From: Candidatus Binataceae bacterium
GTDB lineage: Bacteria > Desulfobacterota > Binatia > Binatales > Binataceae
Assembly: GCA_015478645.1 (NCBI GenBank)
Contig: JADMIL010000002.1
Span: 1 to 64,000, forward strand
Length of the DNA stretch: 64,000 nucleotides
Direction of reading: 5' to 3'
Shown piece by piece: positions 51,905-60,995 of the stretch (positions are counted from its first letter, which is position 1; each line of letters opens with the position of its first letter). The notes beneath the pieces are model-generated. The model was not told the DNA's origin and searched no databases. It was given only the letters and a program-made list of their open reading frames with translations. Made by a program: the position numbers and the translations under genes.

Positions 51905-53170
51905 TCACAGTCCGCCGACGAAGCATCGCGGGTTGAAGACGCCGTGCGGATCGAACGTGCGCTTGAGCGTCTGCATCAGGGCGAACGCGGCGCGCGGCGG
52001 CTGGTCGAAAAACTCGAGCCCGGGGCGCATCTCGGATGCGGCGTGCAGCACGCGGAGATTGCCGCCGGCGGCGTGGACGGCCATGCGGATGCGCGCGAGC
52101 GCCGCGCAGGCCTCCGCCGGATTCGCGCCGCTGCTCAACGAAATACGCGCGACGCCGCATCCCGCATGCGCGACGAATTCGACCTCCGCCGGCTCGAGGC
52201 AGCGCGCCAGTTCGGCCGGCGGCACGGCGATCAGCGCGACGATCGCGGCGTCGGCGAAATCGCAATCGCGCAGCCGTTCGCGCGCCGCTATCGCCTCCGC
52301 TCCCGTCATGATCTCCGCGCCGGCCGCGAGCATCGCCCGCGTGCGCGCGCTCAACTCCGCGACTTCGGCGGCGCTGCCGGCCAGCCCCGCGATCACCGTG
52401 AAGCCGCCGCGCAGGCCGAGCGCGTGGCTGGCGGCCGGGCTTGCGACTTCGAGATGCGCCAGTGCGGCGGCGTGATGCAATTGCGCGGCGGCGGCGCTTG
52501 CGGAAGCTACGTCGCCATACGCGGCGAACGCGATTGCGTATTGCTCCGCCATCGGGCGCACCTTGAAAGTGGTCTCCGTGATCACACCGAGCGTGCCGAA
52601 CGATCCCGTCATCACCTTCATCAAATCATAACCGGCGACGTTTTTGACCACGCGCCCGCCGCCATGCACCAGGCGTCCGCCGTGGCCCGCGAAGCGCACG
52701 CCGATCAGCAGGTCGCGCACGGTGCCCTCCGCATGGCGCATCGGTCCGGCGTGCGCGGCGCCAACCAGCGCGCCGAGCGTCGCCAGTTCGGGATGCGGCG
52801 GGTCGGCCGGCAGATGCTGTCCGTGTTGCGCGGTCTGCCGGTTGAGCGCGGCCAGCGTTAGGCCGGGCTCGGCGATAACCGTCATGTCGTCGGGCTCGTA
52901 GGCGATGATCGCCGCCATGTGGGCGAGCGAAACTCCAACGGCCACCGGTGCCGGACGCATCGCGGCGAGGGTGCGTCCCGCGCCAATCGGGGCGAGCGTG
53001 ATCGCGTCGGCCTCGCACTTGCGGATGATCTCGGCGACTTCGCGCGCGTCGTGCGGTTCGGCAATGATCGATGCGGCGCGCGTCTCGCGGCCCTGCGGCG
53101 CGCGTATCCGCGACTCGCCGATCAGCGCGGCAAAGGTGCGGACGAGTTGTGGAGCGTCGTGGTCGTTCAT
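51905..53170 (-). CDS. glcE: Glycolate oxidase FAD-binding subunit GlcE
   Basis: A 421-aa FAD_binding_4 protein. Features: MTVIAEPGLTLAALNRQTAQHGQHLPADPPHPELATLGALVGAAHAGPMRHAEGTVRDLLIGVRF and GGRVVKNVAGYDLMKVMTGSFGTLGVITE, ending FDPHGVFNPRCFVGGL. It lies about 100 nt after glcD and directly before glcF on the minus strand, the usual order. It is longer than the E. coli protein in its middle region. With GlcD and GlcF it forms the membrane-associated glycolate dehydrogenase feeding the quinone pool. Confidence 0.92.
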   Translation of the reverse strand: MNDHDAPQLVRTFAALIGESRIRAPQGRETRAASIIAEPHDAREVAEIIRKCEADAITLAPIGAGRTLAAMRPAPVAVGVSLAHMAAIIAYEPDDMTVIAEPGLTLAALNRQTAQHGQHLPADPPHPELATLGALVGAAHAGPMRHAEGTVRDLLIGVRFAGHGGRLVHGGGRVVKNVAGYDLMKVMTGSFGTLGVITETTFKVRPMAEQYAIAFAAYGDVASASAAAAQLHHAAALAHLEVASPAASHALGLRGGFTVIAGLAGSAAEVAELSARTRAMLAAGAEIMTGAEAIAARERLRDCDFADAAIVALIAVPPAELARCLEPAEVEFVAHAGCGVARISLSSGANPAEACAALARIRMAVHAAGGNLRVLHAASEMRPGLEFFDQPPRAAFALMQTLKRTFDPHGVFNPRCFVGGL

Positions 53171-53267
53171 CGGCGAATGTGCGGCAGAGCCGGACCGTTA
53201 TAGCGAAACCATCGGGTCGCGACTATCGGATAATGACGATCGCATCGGGACCATCAAATGGGGACGG

Positions 53268-54716
53268 TCAAATTGGAACCTGGCGGCGTGGCGTGCTGAC
53301 TTCGACGCACGAACCCGGCGTGGGAATCACCTTGTTCGGATTGGCCCGTCCGTCGGGATCAAACACGCGCCTGAGCTCGCTCATCACGGTCAGGTCTTCG
53401 GGCGAGAAGATCAGCGGCATCTCGGCAATCTTCTCGGCGCCGATACCGTGCTCGCCGGTCAGACTACCGCCCATCGCGACGCACGCCTGCAGGATTTCGC
53501 GGCCGGCCGCGACCGCGCGCCGGGTCTGGTCCGCGTCGCGCTCGTCGTAGAGCACGATCGGATGGATATTGCCGTCGCCGGCGTGGAACACGTTGCCGAT
53601 CCGCAGGTTGTGGCGCAACGCGATCGCGCCGATCGCGCGCAGGATATCGGGCAGGCGCGTGCGCGGCACCACGCCGTCCTGCGTGGCGTAATTGGGTGCC
53701 AGCCGCCCGACCGCGCCGAACGCGCGCTTGCGCGCTTTCCACAGGATGGCCCGCTCGGCGTCGTCGTGCGCCAGCCGCACTTCGCGCGCGCCGGCCCCGC
53801 GCACCAGTTCGCCGACCCGCTGCGCATGATCGTCGAGGCCGGCGATGGCGCCGTCGAGCTCGATGATCAGCACGGCGCCCGCGTCCGTCGGCAGGCCCGC
53901 ATGAAAGGCCGCTTCGACCGCGCGGATGATCAGTTGATCCATCAGCTCGATCGCGCACGGAATAATGCCGGCCGCGATAATCGCCGAGACCGCGCGGGTC
54001 GCGTCGTCGACGTCGCTGAAAACCGCGAGCATCGTGCGCCGCGCCTCGGGTTCGCGCGTGAGCTTGAGCGTTGCCCGCGTCACAATTCCCGCAGTGCCCT
54101 CGGCGCCGACCACCGCGCCCACCAGGTCGTAGCCGCAGCGCTCCTCGGCCGCACTGCCGAGCTCGGCAATCTTGCCGTCGGGCAGCACGATTTCGAGGCC
54201 GAGCACGTGATTGGTGGTGACGCCGTATTTGAGCGTATGCGGACCGCCGGAGTTCTCGGCGATATTGCCGCCGATCGTGCAGGCGGCCTGCGACGACGGG
54301 TCGGGCGCGTAAAAGAAACCGCGCGCGGCGACCGCGTTGCTGACGTGGAGATTGACCACGCCGCTTTCCACCTCGACGCGCCGGCTTGCGTAATCGACCG
54401 CGAGAATCCGGTTCATGCGCGAGGTGCAGATCATCACCGGCGCGCCGATCGGCAGGCATCCGCCGGACAGGCCCGTGCCGGCCCCGCGCGGCACAAACGC
54501 CACGCCCTCGCGGTGCAGGATTTTCAGCACGGCGCTGACTTCGGCGGCGGTCCGCGGCCGCAGCAGAATTTCGGGCGCGGCCTTTTCGATCGTCCACCCG
54601 TCGCATTCGTAGACCTTGAGCTCGGCGGCGCGCGCGACCACCGCGTCGTCGCCGAGCGCCGCGCGCAGCTCCGCGATCAGGTGCGGATCGAGCCGTGAGT
54701 TGCCGTTGCTGGACAT
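53268..54716 (-). CDS. glcD: Glycolate oxidase FAD-linked subunit GlcD
   Basis: A 482-aa FAD_binding_4/FAD-oxidase_C enzyme that oxidises glycolate (or D-lactate) to glyoxylate. FAD site: FVPRGAGTGLSGGCLPIG; C-terminal motifs GNVFHAGDGNIHPIVLYDERD and GGSLTGEHGIGAEK. It lies divergent from the aminotransferase that would consume glyoxylate (78-168 nt depending on start), indicating a glycolate-to-glycine route. Confidence 0.93.
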   Translation of the reverse strand: MSSNGNSRLDPHLIAELRAALGDDAVVARAAELKVYECDGWTIEKAAPEILLRPRTAAEVSAVLKILHREGVAFVPRGAGTGLSGGCLPIGAPVMICTSRMNRILAVDYASRRVEVESGVVNLHVSNAVAARGFFYAPDPSSQAACTIGGNIAENSGGPHTLKYGVTTNHVLGLEIVLPDGKIAELGSAAEERCGYDLVGAVVGAEGTAGIVTRATLKLTREPEARRTMLAVFSDVDDATRAVSAIIAAGIIPCAIELMDQLIIRAVEAAFHAGLPTDAGAVLIIELDGAIAGLDDHAQRVGELVRGAGAREVRLAHDDAERAILWKARKRAFGAVGRLAPNYATQDGVVPRTRLPDILRAIGAIALRHNLRIGNVFHAGDGNIHPIVLYDERDADQTRRAVAAGREILQACVAMGGSLTGEHGIGAEKIAEMPLIFSPEDLTVMSELRRVFDPDGRANPNKVIPTPGSCVEVSTPRRQVPI

Positions 54717-54883
54717 TGCGCCGACCTTAGCACGCCGGTGGCCCGATTCGTGCGCTAGCCGATGGTTCCAATTTTGCGGCGGGCGCCGCTAAGATGGACC
54801 CGATCTGTCGTTGCGGCGCCGTCACAAGCGGCGGCGCCGCGCAACCGCCGCCCCGTGCGGCAGCTTCGATCGGAGAGGCAACC

Positions 54884-56077
54884 TTGGCGCTTAGCTTTCC
54901 TGAACTGCAACCCGGCGTGCGGATCCTGATGGGCCCCGGACCGTCCAACGTCAGCCCGCGCGTGATGAAGGCGATGGCCTCACCGGTGGTCGGCCATCTC
55001 GACCCCGATTTCATCCGCACGATGGAAGATATCAAGCGGCTGTTGCGAATCGTTTTCAACACCGCCAATGAGATTACCTTCCCGGTGTCCGGCACCGGAT
55101 CGGCCGGGATGGAAACCGCGCTGACCAACCTGATCGAAGAGGGCGACGCCGTCGTGATCGCCGCCGCCGGGGTCTTTGGCGAGCGGATGGCCGACGCGGC
55201 CGACCGCCTCGGCGCGCGCGTCCAGCGGGTCGACGCGCCGTGGGGCCGGATCATCGAGCCCGAACGGATCGAGGCGGCGCTCAAGGCCGCGGGCCAGCCC
55301 AAGCTGCTCGCGATCGTCCATGCGGAGACGTCGACCGGCGCCTACCAGCCGGTCGACGGTCTCGGCGCGCTCGCGCATCGCCACGGCGCGCTGATGGTGC
55401 TCGACGCGGTTACTTCGCTCGGCTGCGTGCCGGTCGAAATCGATCGCTGGGAAGTCGATGCCTGTTATAGCTGCACGCAAAAGGGGCTCAGCGCACCGCC
55501 CGGACTGTCGCCCGTGACCTTCAGCGAGCGCGCGATGGCGGCGGTGCGGGCGCGCAAGACCAAGTGCCGCTCGTGGTACTTCGACCTCGGCATGATCGAG
55601 CGCTACTGGGGCGCCGAGCGCCTCTATCATCACACCGCGCCGATCACCATGAACTACGCGCTCTACGAGGCGCTGCGCGCGGTCGTCGACGAGGGACTTG
55701 AGGCGCGCTTCAAGCGCCATCGCGACAACGCCGCCGCCCTGCAGGCGGGTCTCGCCGCGATGGGTCTCGAGCCGGCCGCCCAGGAGGGCTATCGCCTGCC
55801 GCAGCTCGCCGTGGTCAAGACGCCCGCGGGCATCGAGGAGGCGCAGGTCCGCGCCGCGCTGCTGCGCGACTACAACCTCGAGATCGCGGGCGGCCTCGGT
55901 CCGTTCAAGGGCCAGGTCTGGCGCATCGGCACGCTCGGCGAATCGTCGCGCCGCGAATACGTCACGCTCGCGCTGGGCGCCCTTGAGACGGTGCTCGCAT
56001 CGATGGGTGTGGAGCTGTCGCGCGGGGCCGCGCTGGCCGCCGCGGCCGAGGCCTATCGCCGGGTCGCACCGGGCTGA
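54884..56077 (+). CDS. Alanine/serine--glyoxylate aminotransferase family protein, TTG start
   Basis: A 397-aa class V PLP aminotransferase: LMGPGPSNVSPRVMKAM at the N terminus, VSGTGSAGMETALTNL, HAETSTGAYQPVDGLGALAHRHGALMVLDAVTSLG and the PLP Lys in SCTQKGLSAPPGLSP. It transaminates glyoxylate to glycine using alanine or serine. The start is taken as TTG 54884, supported by GGAGAGG 5 nt upstream and by the length of relatives; ATG 54794 gives a 30-residue low-complexity head. It is divergent from glcDEF, and both together handle glycolate. Confidence 0.88.
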   Translation: MALSFPELQPGVRILMGPGPSNVSPRVMKAMASPVVGHLDPDFIRTMEDIKRLLRIVFNTANEITFPVSGTGSAGMETALTNLIEEGDAVVIAAAGVFGERMADAADRLGARVQRVDAPWGRIIEPERIEAALKAAGQPKLLAIVHAETSTGAYQPVDGLGALAHRHGALMVLDAVTSLGCVPVEIDRWEVDACYSCTQKGLSAPPGLSPVTFSERAMAAVRARKTKCRSWYFDLGMIERYWGAERLYHHTAPITMNYALYEALRAVVDEGLEARFKRHRDNAAALQAGLAAMGLEPAAQEGYRLPQLAVVKTPAGIEEAQVRAALLRDYNLEIAGGLGPFKGQVWRIGTLGESSRREYVTLALGALETVLASMGVELSRGAALAAAAEAYRRVAPG

Positions 56078-56109
56078 AGCGCCGCGCGCCCGCTGCGCCG
56101 CGCACGCCT

Positions 56110-56514
56110 TCAGAACGGGCGCAAAAAGACCATGATCAGGATCAGCAGCAGGATCAGGCTGATCGCGCCATGGATGATGCTGAATTCGCGGCGCGTCGCA
56201 CTGGCCGGATCGTTCTCGAGCGCGATCACGCGGCGATACAGCTTGACGTGAATGAACAACATCACGAGCACCAGCGCGATCTTCACGTGCATCCAGCCAA
56301 AGTTCAGGACCATCGGCTCGACCAGCAGCGCGAAGACCCCGAACAGCACCGCGACGATCACGCCGATATTGGAACTCACATGGAACACCCGGCGCGCCGC
56401 CACCACCAGGCGCTCGCGCCCGGCGCCGACCTCGTCGGGTACCAGCGTCATCAGGCTGGTCACCACCAGCAGGCTTCCGATCCACAGGATCACGCCAAAG
56501 ACGTGGAATACCAC
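56110..56514 (-). CDS. CopD/HemJ-like small membrane protein
   Basis: A 134-aa four-helix inner-membrane protein: VFHVFGVILWIGSLLVVTSLM with its His in helix 1, KIALVLVMLFIHVKLYRRV in helix 3 and a C-terminal helix. The pattern is that of the CopD/HemJ (UPF0093) group, whose conserved histidines bind heme or copper. The stop of the upstream MFS gene lies 8 nt before GTG 56514, and the ribosome site (GGAGAG) is inside that gene, so the two are coupled. Preceding codons TTA GGC TGG ATA look like helix sequence, so a noncanonical earlier start cannot be excluded. Confidence 0.6.
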   Translation of the reverse strand: MVFHVFGVILWIGSLLVVTSLMTLVPDEVGAGRERLVVAARRVFHVSSNIGVIVAVLFGVFALLVEPMVLNFGWMHVKIALVLVMLFIHVKLYRRVIALENDPASATRREFSIIHGAISLILLLILIMVFLRPF

Positions 56515-56522
56515 TATCCAGC

Positions 56523-57758
56523 CTAACGTGTTGGTCTCTCCTTAGACGGCGACGCGTCCGCCGCGATAGCGCGCGTCAGCACCAGCGCCGCCACGGCAAT
56601 CAATGCGGCCATGATATAGGCCGCGGCCGGCCCCATCATCGCATACGCTGCGCCGCCCGCGATCGGTCCGCCGATCCGCGCGAGCGACAGCGCGCTCTGG
56701 TTGATGCCCAGGACTTCGCCCTGCAAATGGCGTTCGGTGCGCTTCGAGATCAGGCTCGCGATCGCGGGGCTGGCGAAGCCGTAACCGATCGCGACCAGCC
56801 CCAGCATCACGAACAGAAGCGCATGCGACGAGAGGCTGGCCAGCGGCGCCAGCCCGATCGCCAGCGCGATCATGCCGCCGCGGATCAGCGCGACTTCGCC
56901 CGTGCGCTTGACGATCTTGCCGAGCAGGTAGCCCTGCACCAGCGCCTGCATCAGGCCCGCGTAAGCGAGCAGTCCGCCCACCCCGGCGGGACCGTAGCCA
57001 TACACGGCGGCGGCCATCAGGGCGAAGGTCGCCTCGAGCGCCGCCATTGCGCTGGTGGCTAGAAACGCGATCGCAAACAGCCGTGTCAGGCGATGCGCCA
57101 AAAGTTGGCGCGGCAGATTTACGATCGGCGCGGCGATGCGGCTCAACGCGAGCCGCGCGCCCGGATCGGGTGCGTGCGATTCGGGCAGGCGCAGCGCGGC
57201 GAAAATCAGATTGGCGAAGGTCAGCGCCGCAGCGCAGAACACCGGCGTGCGCAGGCTCGCATGCCCGAGCAGACCGCCAAGCGCCGGACCCAGCACGAAG
57301 CCCAGACCAAAGGCCGCGCCGATCAGGCCCATGCCATGGGCGCGGCCCTCTTCGTCGGTCACGTCGGCGACGTAGGCCTGCGCGGTCGAGACCGTCGCGG
57401 CGCACGCGCCATGCACCGCGCGGGCCACCAGCAGCCAGAAAAACGTCCCGGCGAATCCATAGATGACGTAGCCGATCGACGAACCGAACAGACCCAGCAT
57501 GATCACCGGGCGCCGCCCGAAATGATCCGACACGCGGCCCAGCACCGGCGCGCAAAACAATTGCGCCAGCGAATAGACCGACAGGATGAGACCGATGCCG
57601 AGCGGCCCAACGTGCATCCGCGCCGCATACAGCGGCAGGAACGGGATCACGATGCCGAAGCCGAGCAGGTCGATAAAGACCGTCAGGAACAGGATAGTCA
57701 GGGCGGCGCGCCGCTGGTCACGCGGTGGCGCCCCGGTCAGAGCTTCAGCATTGGGCAT
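56523..57758 (-). CDS. MFS efflux transporter, TetA/drug-resistance type
   Basis: A 411-aa 12-helix major facilitator: FLTVFIDLLGFGIVIPFLPLYAARM is the typical TetA-type helix 1, followed by PVLGRVSDHFGRRPVIMLGLFGSSIGYVIYGFAG and the helix 5 motif GAAFGLGFVLGPALGGLLG. Members export tetracycline or other small amphiphiles by proton antiport. It lies divergent from the CoA-transferase (95 nt) and upstream of the CopD-like gene. Substrate cannot be stated. Confidence 0.88.
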   Translation of the reverse strand: MPNAEALTGAPPRDQRRAALTILFLTVFIDLLGFGIVIPFLPLYAARMHVGPLGIGLILSVYSLAQLFCAPVLGRVSDHFGRRPVIMLGLFGSSIGYVIYGFAGTFFWLLVARAVHGACAATVSTAQAYVADVTDEEGRAHGMGLIGAAFGLGFVLGPALGGLLGHASLRTPVFCAAALTFANLIFAALRLPESHAPDPGARLALSRIAAPIVNLPRQLLAHRLTRLFAIAFLATSAMAALEATFALMAAAVYGYGPAGVGGLLAYAGLMQALVQGYLLGKIVKRTGEVALIRGGMIALAIGLAPLASLSSHALLFVMLGLVAIGYGFASPAIASLISKRTERHLQGEVLGINQSALSLARIGGPIAGGAAYAMMGPAAAYIMAALIAVAALVLTRAIAADASPSKERPTR

Positions 57759-57852
57759 TGATTTGAATCGCGCGATGAAACAAATCTTATGCGGACGCCG
57801 TAGTCAAGCGCGGATGCGCGTGGCGCGGCCTTCGCACCGGGAGACATTGACG

Positions 57853-59187
57853 ATGGCATCAGGGTTGGCGGCGGAACTCAAGCGCAAGACGGTGGCCGCG
57901 GATGCGGCTGTGGCGGCGGTCAAATCCGGCGACTGGATCGACTATGGCTTCGGCGTCGGCCAGCCCGACCTGATCGATCAGGCGCTGGCCGCGCGCGTCG
58001 CCACGCTGCGCGACGTGAAACTGCGCGGCACCCTCGCGCTGCGTGCGCGCGCGGCGGTCGAGGCCGACCCCGAAGGGCGCCACCTGACCTATCTCTCGTG
58101 GTACTTCTCGGGCCTCGAGCGCAAGCTGCACGACCGCAACCTCTGCCATCACATCCCGATGAATTTCGGCGAGGCGCCCGGCTACTACCGGCGCTTTATC
58201 GACGTCGATGTCGCGATGATCAAGACCGCGCCGATGGATGAGCACGGGTTTTTCAATTTCGGCGGCGCGGTGACCTATCACAAGGCGCTGACCGAAAAGG
58301 CGCGCGTCGTGATCGTCGAGACCGACCCCGCGATGCCCTATGTCTTCGGCGTCGAGAACGGCGTGCATCTGAGCGGCGTCGACTACGTGGTCGAAGCCGG
58401 CGGCGGCGGATTGCCCGAGTTGCGGAATCCGCCGGCCGGACCGCTCGAGCAAAAGATCGCGCAACTGATCGCCGCGGAAATCGAGGATCGCGCCTGCCTG
58501 CAGATCGGCATTGGCGCGATGCCCAACGCGGTATGCGAGTTGCTCGCCGACTCGCCGGTCAAGGATCTCGGCGTGCATACGGAGATGTTCGTCGATTCGC
58601 TGGTCACGCTCTACGAGGCGGGCAAGGTCACCGGTGCGCACAAGGCGCTCGATCGCTTCCAGATGGCCTACTGCTTCGCGGCAGGTTCCGCCAAAATGTA
58701 TGACTTCCTCAATCGCAACGCGGCCTGCGTCGCCGGTCCGGTCGACTACACCAACCTCCCGCACCGCATCATGCGCAACGATCGCGTGGTCGCCATCTGC
58801 AACGCCGCGCAGATCGATCTGACCGGCCAGGCCTGCGCCGAATCCGCCGGCGTGCGCCAGATCAGCGGCACCGGCGGCCAGCTTCAGTTCATGCGCGGCG
58901 CCTACGCCTCGCAGGGCGGCAAGGCATTTCTATGCCTGTCGTCGACCTACGAACGCAACGGCCGCCGCGCCAGCCGCATCGTCGCGCGCATCGCCGATTC
59001 CAATATCGTGACCACGCCGCGCACCGACGTAATGTACGTCGTCACCGAATTCGGCATCGTCAATCTCAAGGGCAAGTCGGTGCCCGAACGGGCGCGCGCG
59101 CTGATTGGCCTGGCCCATCCCGAGTTCCGCGACGAACTCGAACGCACCGCGCGCGAGTACCATCTGCTCGGCCCCGCGCATTTTTGA
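57853..59187 (+). CDS. Acetyl-CoA hydrolase/transferase family protein (4-hydroxybutyrate/acyl-CoA:carboxylate CoA-transferase type)
   Basis: A 444-aa family I CoA-transferase. Visible marks: GDWIDYGFGVGQPDLIDQAL, IGIGAMPNAVCELL, LGVHTEMFVDSLVTLYEAGKVTGAHK (the E/TEM region with the catalytic Glu) and ISGTGGQLQFMRGAYASQGGKAF, TDVMYVVTEFGIVNLKGKSVPERARALI. It moves CoA between acetyl- or butyryl-CoA and another acid. ATG 57853 with GGGAGA upstream is chosen; the 533-aa ORF from 57586 overlaps the MFS gene. Physiological acid unknown. Confidence 0.88.
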   Translation: MASGLAAELKRKTVAADAAVAAVKSGDWIDYGFGVGQPDLIDQALAARVATLRDVKLRGTLALRARAAVEADPEGRHLTYLSWYFSGLERKLHDRNLCHHIPMNFGEAPGYYRRFIDVDVAMIKTAPMDEHGFFNFGGAVTYHKALTEKARVVIVETDPAMPYVFGVENGVHLSGVDYVVEAGGGGLPELRNPPAGPLEQKIAQLIAAEIEDRACLQIGIGAMPNAVCELLADSPVKDLGVHTEMFVDSLVTLYEAGKVTGAHKALDRFQMAYCFAAGSAKMYDFLNRNAACVAGPVDYTNLPHRIMRNDRVVAICNAAQIDLTGQACAESAGVRQISGTGGQLQFMRGAYASQGGKAFLCLSSTYERNGRRASRIVARIADSNIVTTPRTDVMYVVTEFGIVNLKGKSVPERARALIGLAHPEFRDELERTAREYHLLGPAHF

Positions 59188-59216
59188 GCGCGGCGGCGGC
59201 CGCGCGCGGGTGTGAT

Positions 59217-59534
59217 CTAGCGAGCGGTGTCGCCGTCGTCCGCGGGAAAACGATAGACCAGTTCGTCGGCGCGGGCGTAGCCAAGTTCGCTGCGGATCAG
59301 GCGCTGGATATAGGCGTCGTCGGAGCGCAAACGCGCGATGCGTGAGGTCAAGTCGCGGTTGTCGGACAGCAAACGGTCGCGCGTTGCTTCGAGCGCCACC
59401 CGCTGCTGGCGCAGCGCGGCCAGGTCGCGCGGGCCGAGCGGCGCGGCGATGCAGCTCATCACGAGCAGCACCAGCACGGCGCTCAGCATTAGATTGAGCC
59501 ACATGCGCCGCAGGTACGAACTTAACTTCACCAT
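59217..59534 (-). CDS. FtsB/DivIC-like septum formation protein
   Basis: A 105-aa bitopic protein: short N-terminal tail, one membrane helix (WLNLMLSAVLVLLVMSCIAA) and a coiled-coil of heptads (LAALRQQRVALEATRDRLLSDNRDLTSRIARLRSDDAYIQRLIRSELGYARADE). The terminal LIRSELGYARADELVYRF is the FtsB/DivIC signature. Such proteins join FtsL and FtsQ at the division site. Here it stands alone. Confidence 0.88.
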   Translation of the reverse strand: MVKLSSYLRRMWLNLMLSAVLVLLVMSCIAAPLGPRDLAALRQQRVALEATRDRLLSDNRDLTSRIARLRSDDAYIQRLIRSELGYARADELVYRFPADDGDTAR

Positions 59535-59670
59535 CCCTTCGATCCTAAATTAAGGGCGTTGCGCGATTCAAGCGCGCTTATGGCTGAACGGAATTTTATT
59601 TTGAGAAAGGGCCTTATTCATCTGCGGAAGTCTGACTATAAAATTTCTTTATAAACGTGTGGCAAAACGC

Positions 59671-59699
59671 TTGCGTCGGACATAACGGGTTTCTATAAT
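59671..59699 (+). promoter_or_regulatory. Strong sigma-70-type promoter for the lysine-rich gene
   Basis: TTGCGT (59671-59676) and a perfect TATAAT (59694-59699) are separated by exactly 17 bp, close to consensus. This is the clearest promoter in the window. Start of transcription would be near 59706, giving a leader of about 70 nt with a short atgagt/actcat stem. Confidence 0.8.
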
Positions 59700-59774
59700 C
59701 ACTTCACAGATGAGTATTGGACTCATACAGCTTTTTGCGCTCGTCCAGCAGCAGCGACCGCACAGGAGGAACGT

Positions 59775-59882
59775 ATGGCAATGATGAAGAAGCCCGGTAA
59801 GACGGCAGCCAAATCCAAACCAAAGCTGAAGAGCACTATGGCGAAGAAAAAGGCCACGAAAAAGCCTGTCAAAAAGAAGTAA
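59775..59882 (+). CDS. Very small lysine-rich basic protein (35 aa)
   Basis: MAMMKKPGKTAAKSKPKLKS... ends TKKPVKKK; about 14 of 35 residues are Lys and there is no acidic residue. AGGAGG lies 5 nt upstream of ATG 59775, a consensus promoter 75 nt before it and hairpins after it. The composition resembles the tail of bacterial histone H1-like or ribosome-associated proteins, so nucleic-acid binding is likely but inferred. It is too short for the ORF track. No homologue can be named. Confidence 0.7.
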   Translation: MAMMKKPGKTAAKSKPKLKSTMAKKKATKKPVKKK

Positions 59883-59895
59883 CTAACGAATTTGC

Positions 59896-59920
59896 CCTCC
59901 GGGCCTGAAATCCCCGGAGG
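59896..59920 (+). terminator. Hairpin after the lysine-rich gene
   Basis: 8-bp stem (cctccggg / cccggagg) with a 9-nt loop, starting 13 nt after the stop codon. No T tract follows; with the next hairpin it probably forms the end of the short transcript. Confidence 0.45.
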
Positions 59921-59983
59921 CTGCGGAAAAGAGCCGGGCTAGCTGCTGGATGAGCCGGGGCTTAAAGCCTCGTCAAAAAGGAG

Positions 59984-60015
59984 GAGCCCCCTTGAAAAAG
60001 GGGGCTCTTTCCTTC
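59984..60015. terminator. Rho-independent terminator, possibly bidirectional
   Basis: Perfect 10-bp stem (gagccccctt / aagggggctc) with a GAAA loop. It is followed by TTTCCTTCTT on the plus strand and by TCCTTTTT on the minus strand. It separates the lysine-rich gene from the hydrolase downstream. Confidence 0.8.
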
Positions 60016-60074
60016 TTGGGCGACGATTGCACGGGCGCCGCGCGACGCGTGCCGCGCGCTGCGGCGGCTTGAAG

Positions 60075-60902
60075 ATGGACGCCACCGTCGGGCGCTTCAC
60101 CGCCCAGGTCGAGCGCCCCGCGCCAGGCAAATTCGCCTGGCCGATCATAATCCTGCCCGAACTCTTTACCACCCATGTCCATCTGGCGCTGCTGGCTGGC
60201 TACCTGGCCAGCGTCGGCTGGGAGGTCTACGTTCCCGATCTGCGCGCCGCGCTGGGCCGTGACGGCACACCCGCGCTCGGACGCATCGGATGCGCCGGGA
60301 TGGTTGCGCTGATCGACGAATTGCTCGCGGCGCTGGGCCGCGACGTGCTCGTGATGGGCCACGGCATCGGCGGACTGATCGCGCTCAAGATGGCCGAGCG
60401 GCCGCACGTGCGTGCGGCGATTGCGCTGGCTCCGGCAGTCCCCGGCCGGCCCTCACGCCTTGCTCCGCGACTGCGCGATCGCTTTGCGATCTGGTGCGGA
60501 CGGCCGATCAATCCGCCGCGTGGCCGCGTGCGCGCCGATTTCCTCTCCGACGCCGACGCCTTTCAGCGCGATCGCCTGGGGCATGCGATGGTGCCCGACG
60601 CGGGTGTGATCGCGCGCGAGGTGGCGCGCGGCGCGATCACGCTAGCGCGTTTCGCCGACGCCGCGCCGCGAATGATCATCGCGGGTGAGATGGATCCGTT
60701 CGCGCCGATCGAGCGCGTGCGCGAACTGGCCGGAGCGATTGGCGCGCGCTTCGCCATGCTGCCGAGCCGCGGCCACTGGCTGATCGCCGGCCATGCGCTC
60801 GAGCGGGCGATGGGCGAAACCCAGCGCTTCGCGGTGCGCACGCTCGGCCAGAACTTGCTGCTGCTGCATCTGGATGAGGCGAAAGATCCGCCCAACGGTT
60901 GA
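60075..60902 (+). CDS. Alpha/beta-hydrolase-fold protein lacking the nucleophilic serine
   Basis: A 275-aa alpha/beta-hydrolase-like protein. The fold order is clear (ILPELFTTHVHLALLAGYLASVGWEVYVPDLR; later MIIAGEMDPFAP with the acid; SRGHWLIAGH with the His), but the nucleophile elbow reads GHGIGG, so Gly replaces Ser. It may be catalytically dead or use another mechanism, for example as a binding or chaperone protein. The ORF track starts at 60027; ATG 60075 is chosen because the sequence before it is Arg-rich, but the ribosome site is weak. Confidence 0.75.
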   Translation: MDATVGRFTAQVERPAPGKFAWPIIILPELFTTHVHLALLAGYLASVGWEVYVPDLRAALGRDGTPALGRIGCAGMVALIDELLAALGRDVLVMGHGIGGLIALKMAERPHVRAAIALAPAVPGRPSRLAPRLRDRFAIWCGRPINPPRGRVRADFLSDADAFQRDRLGHAMVPDAGVIAREVARGAITLARFADAAPRMIIAGEMDPFAPIERVRELAGAIGARFAMLPSRGHWLIAGHALERAMGETQRFAVRTLGQNLLLLHLDEAKDPPNG

Positions 60903-60995
60903 GCGCGCGCGGGCCGCTGCACGCGCCGCCCGGCGGAGGTGAATTGCGCCGGGGTGCGTCATTTGTTACCTTCAGTTATGGCGCTTCCGGATCGC

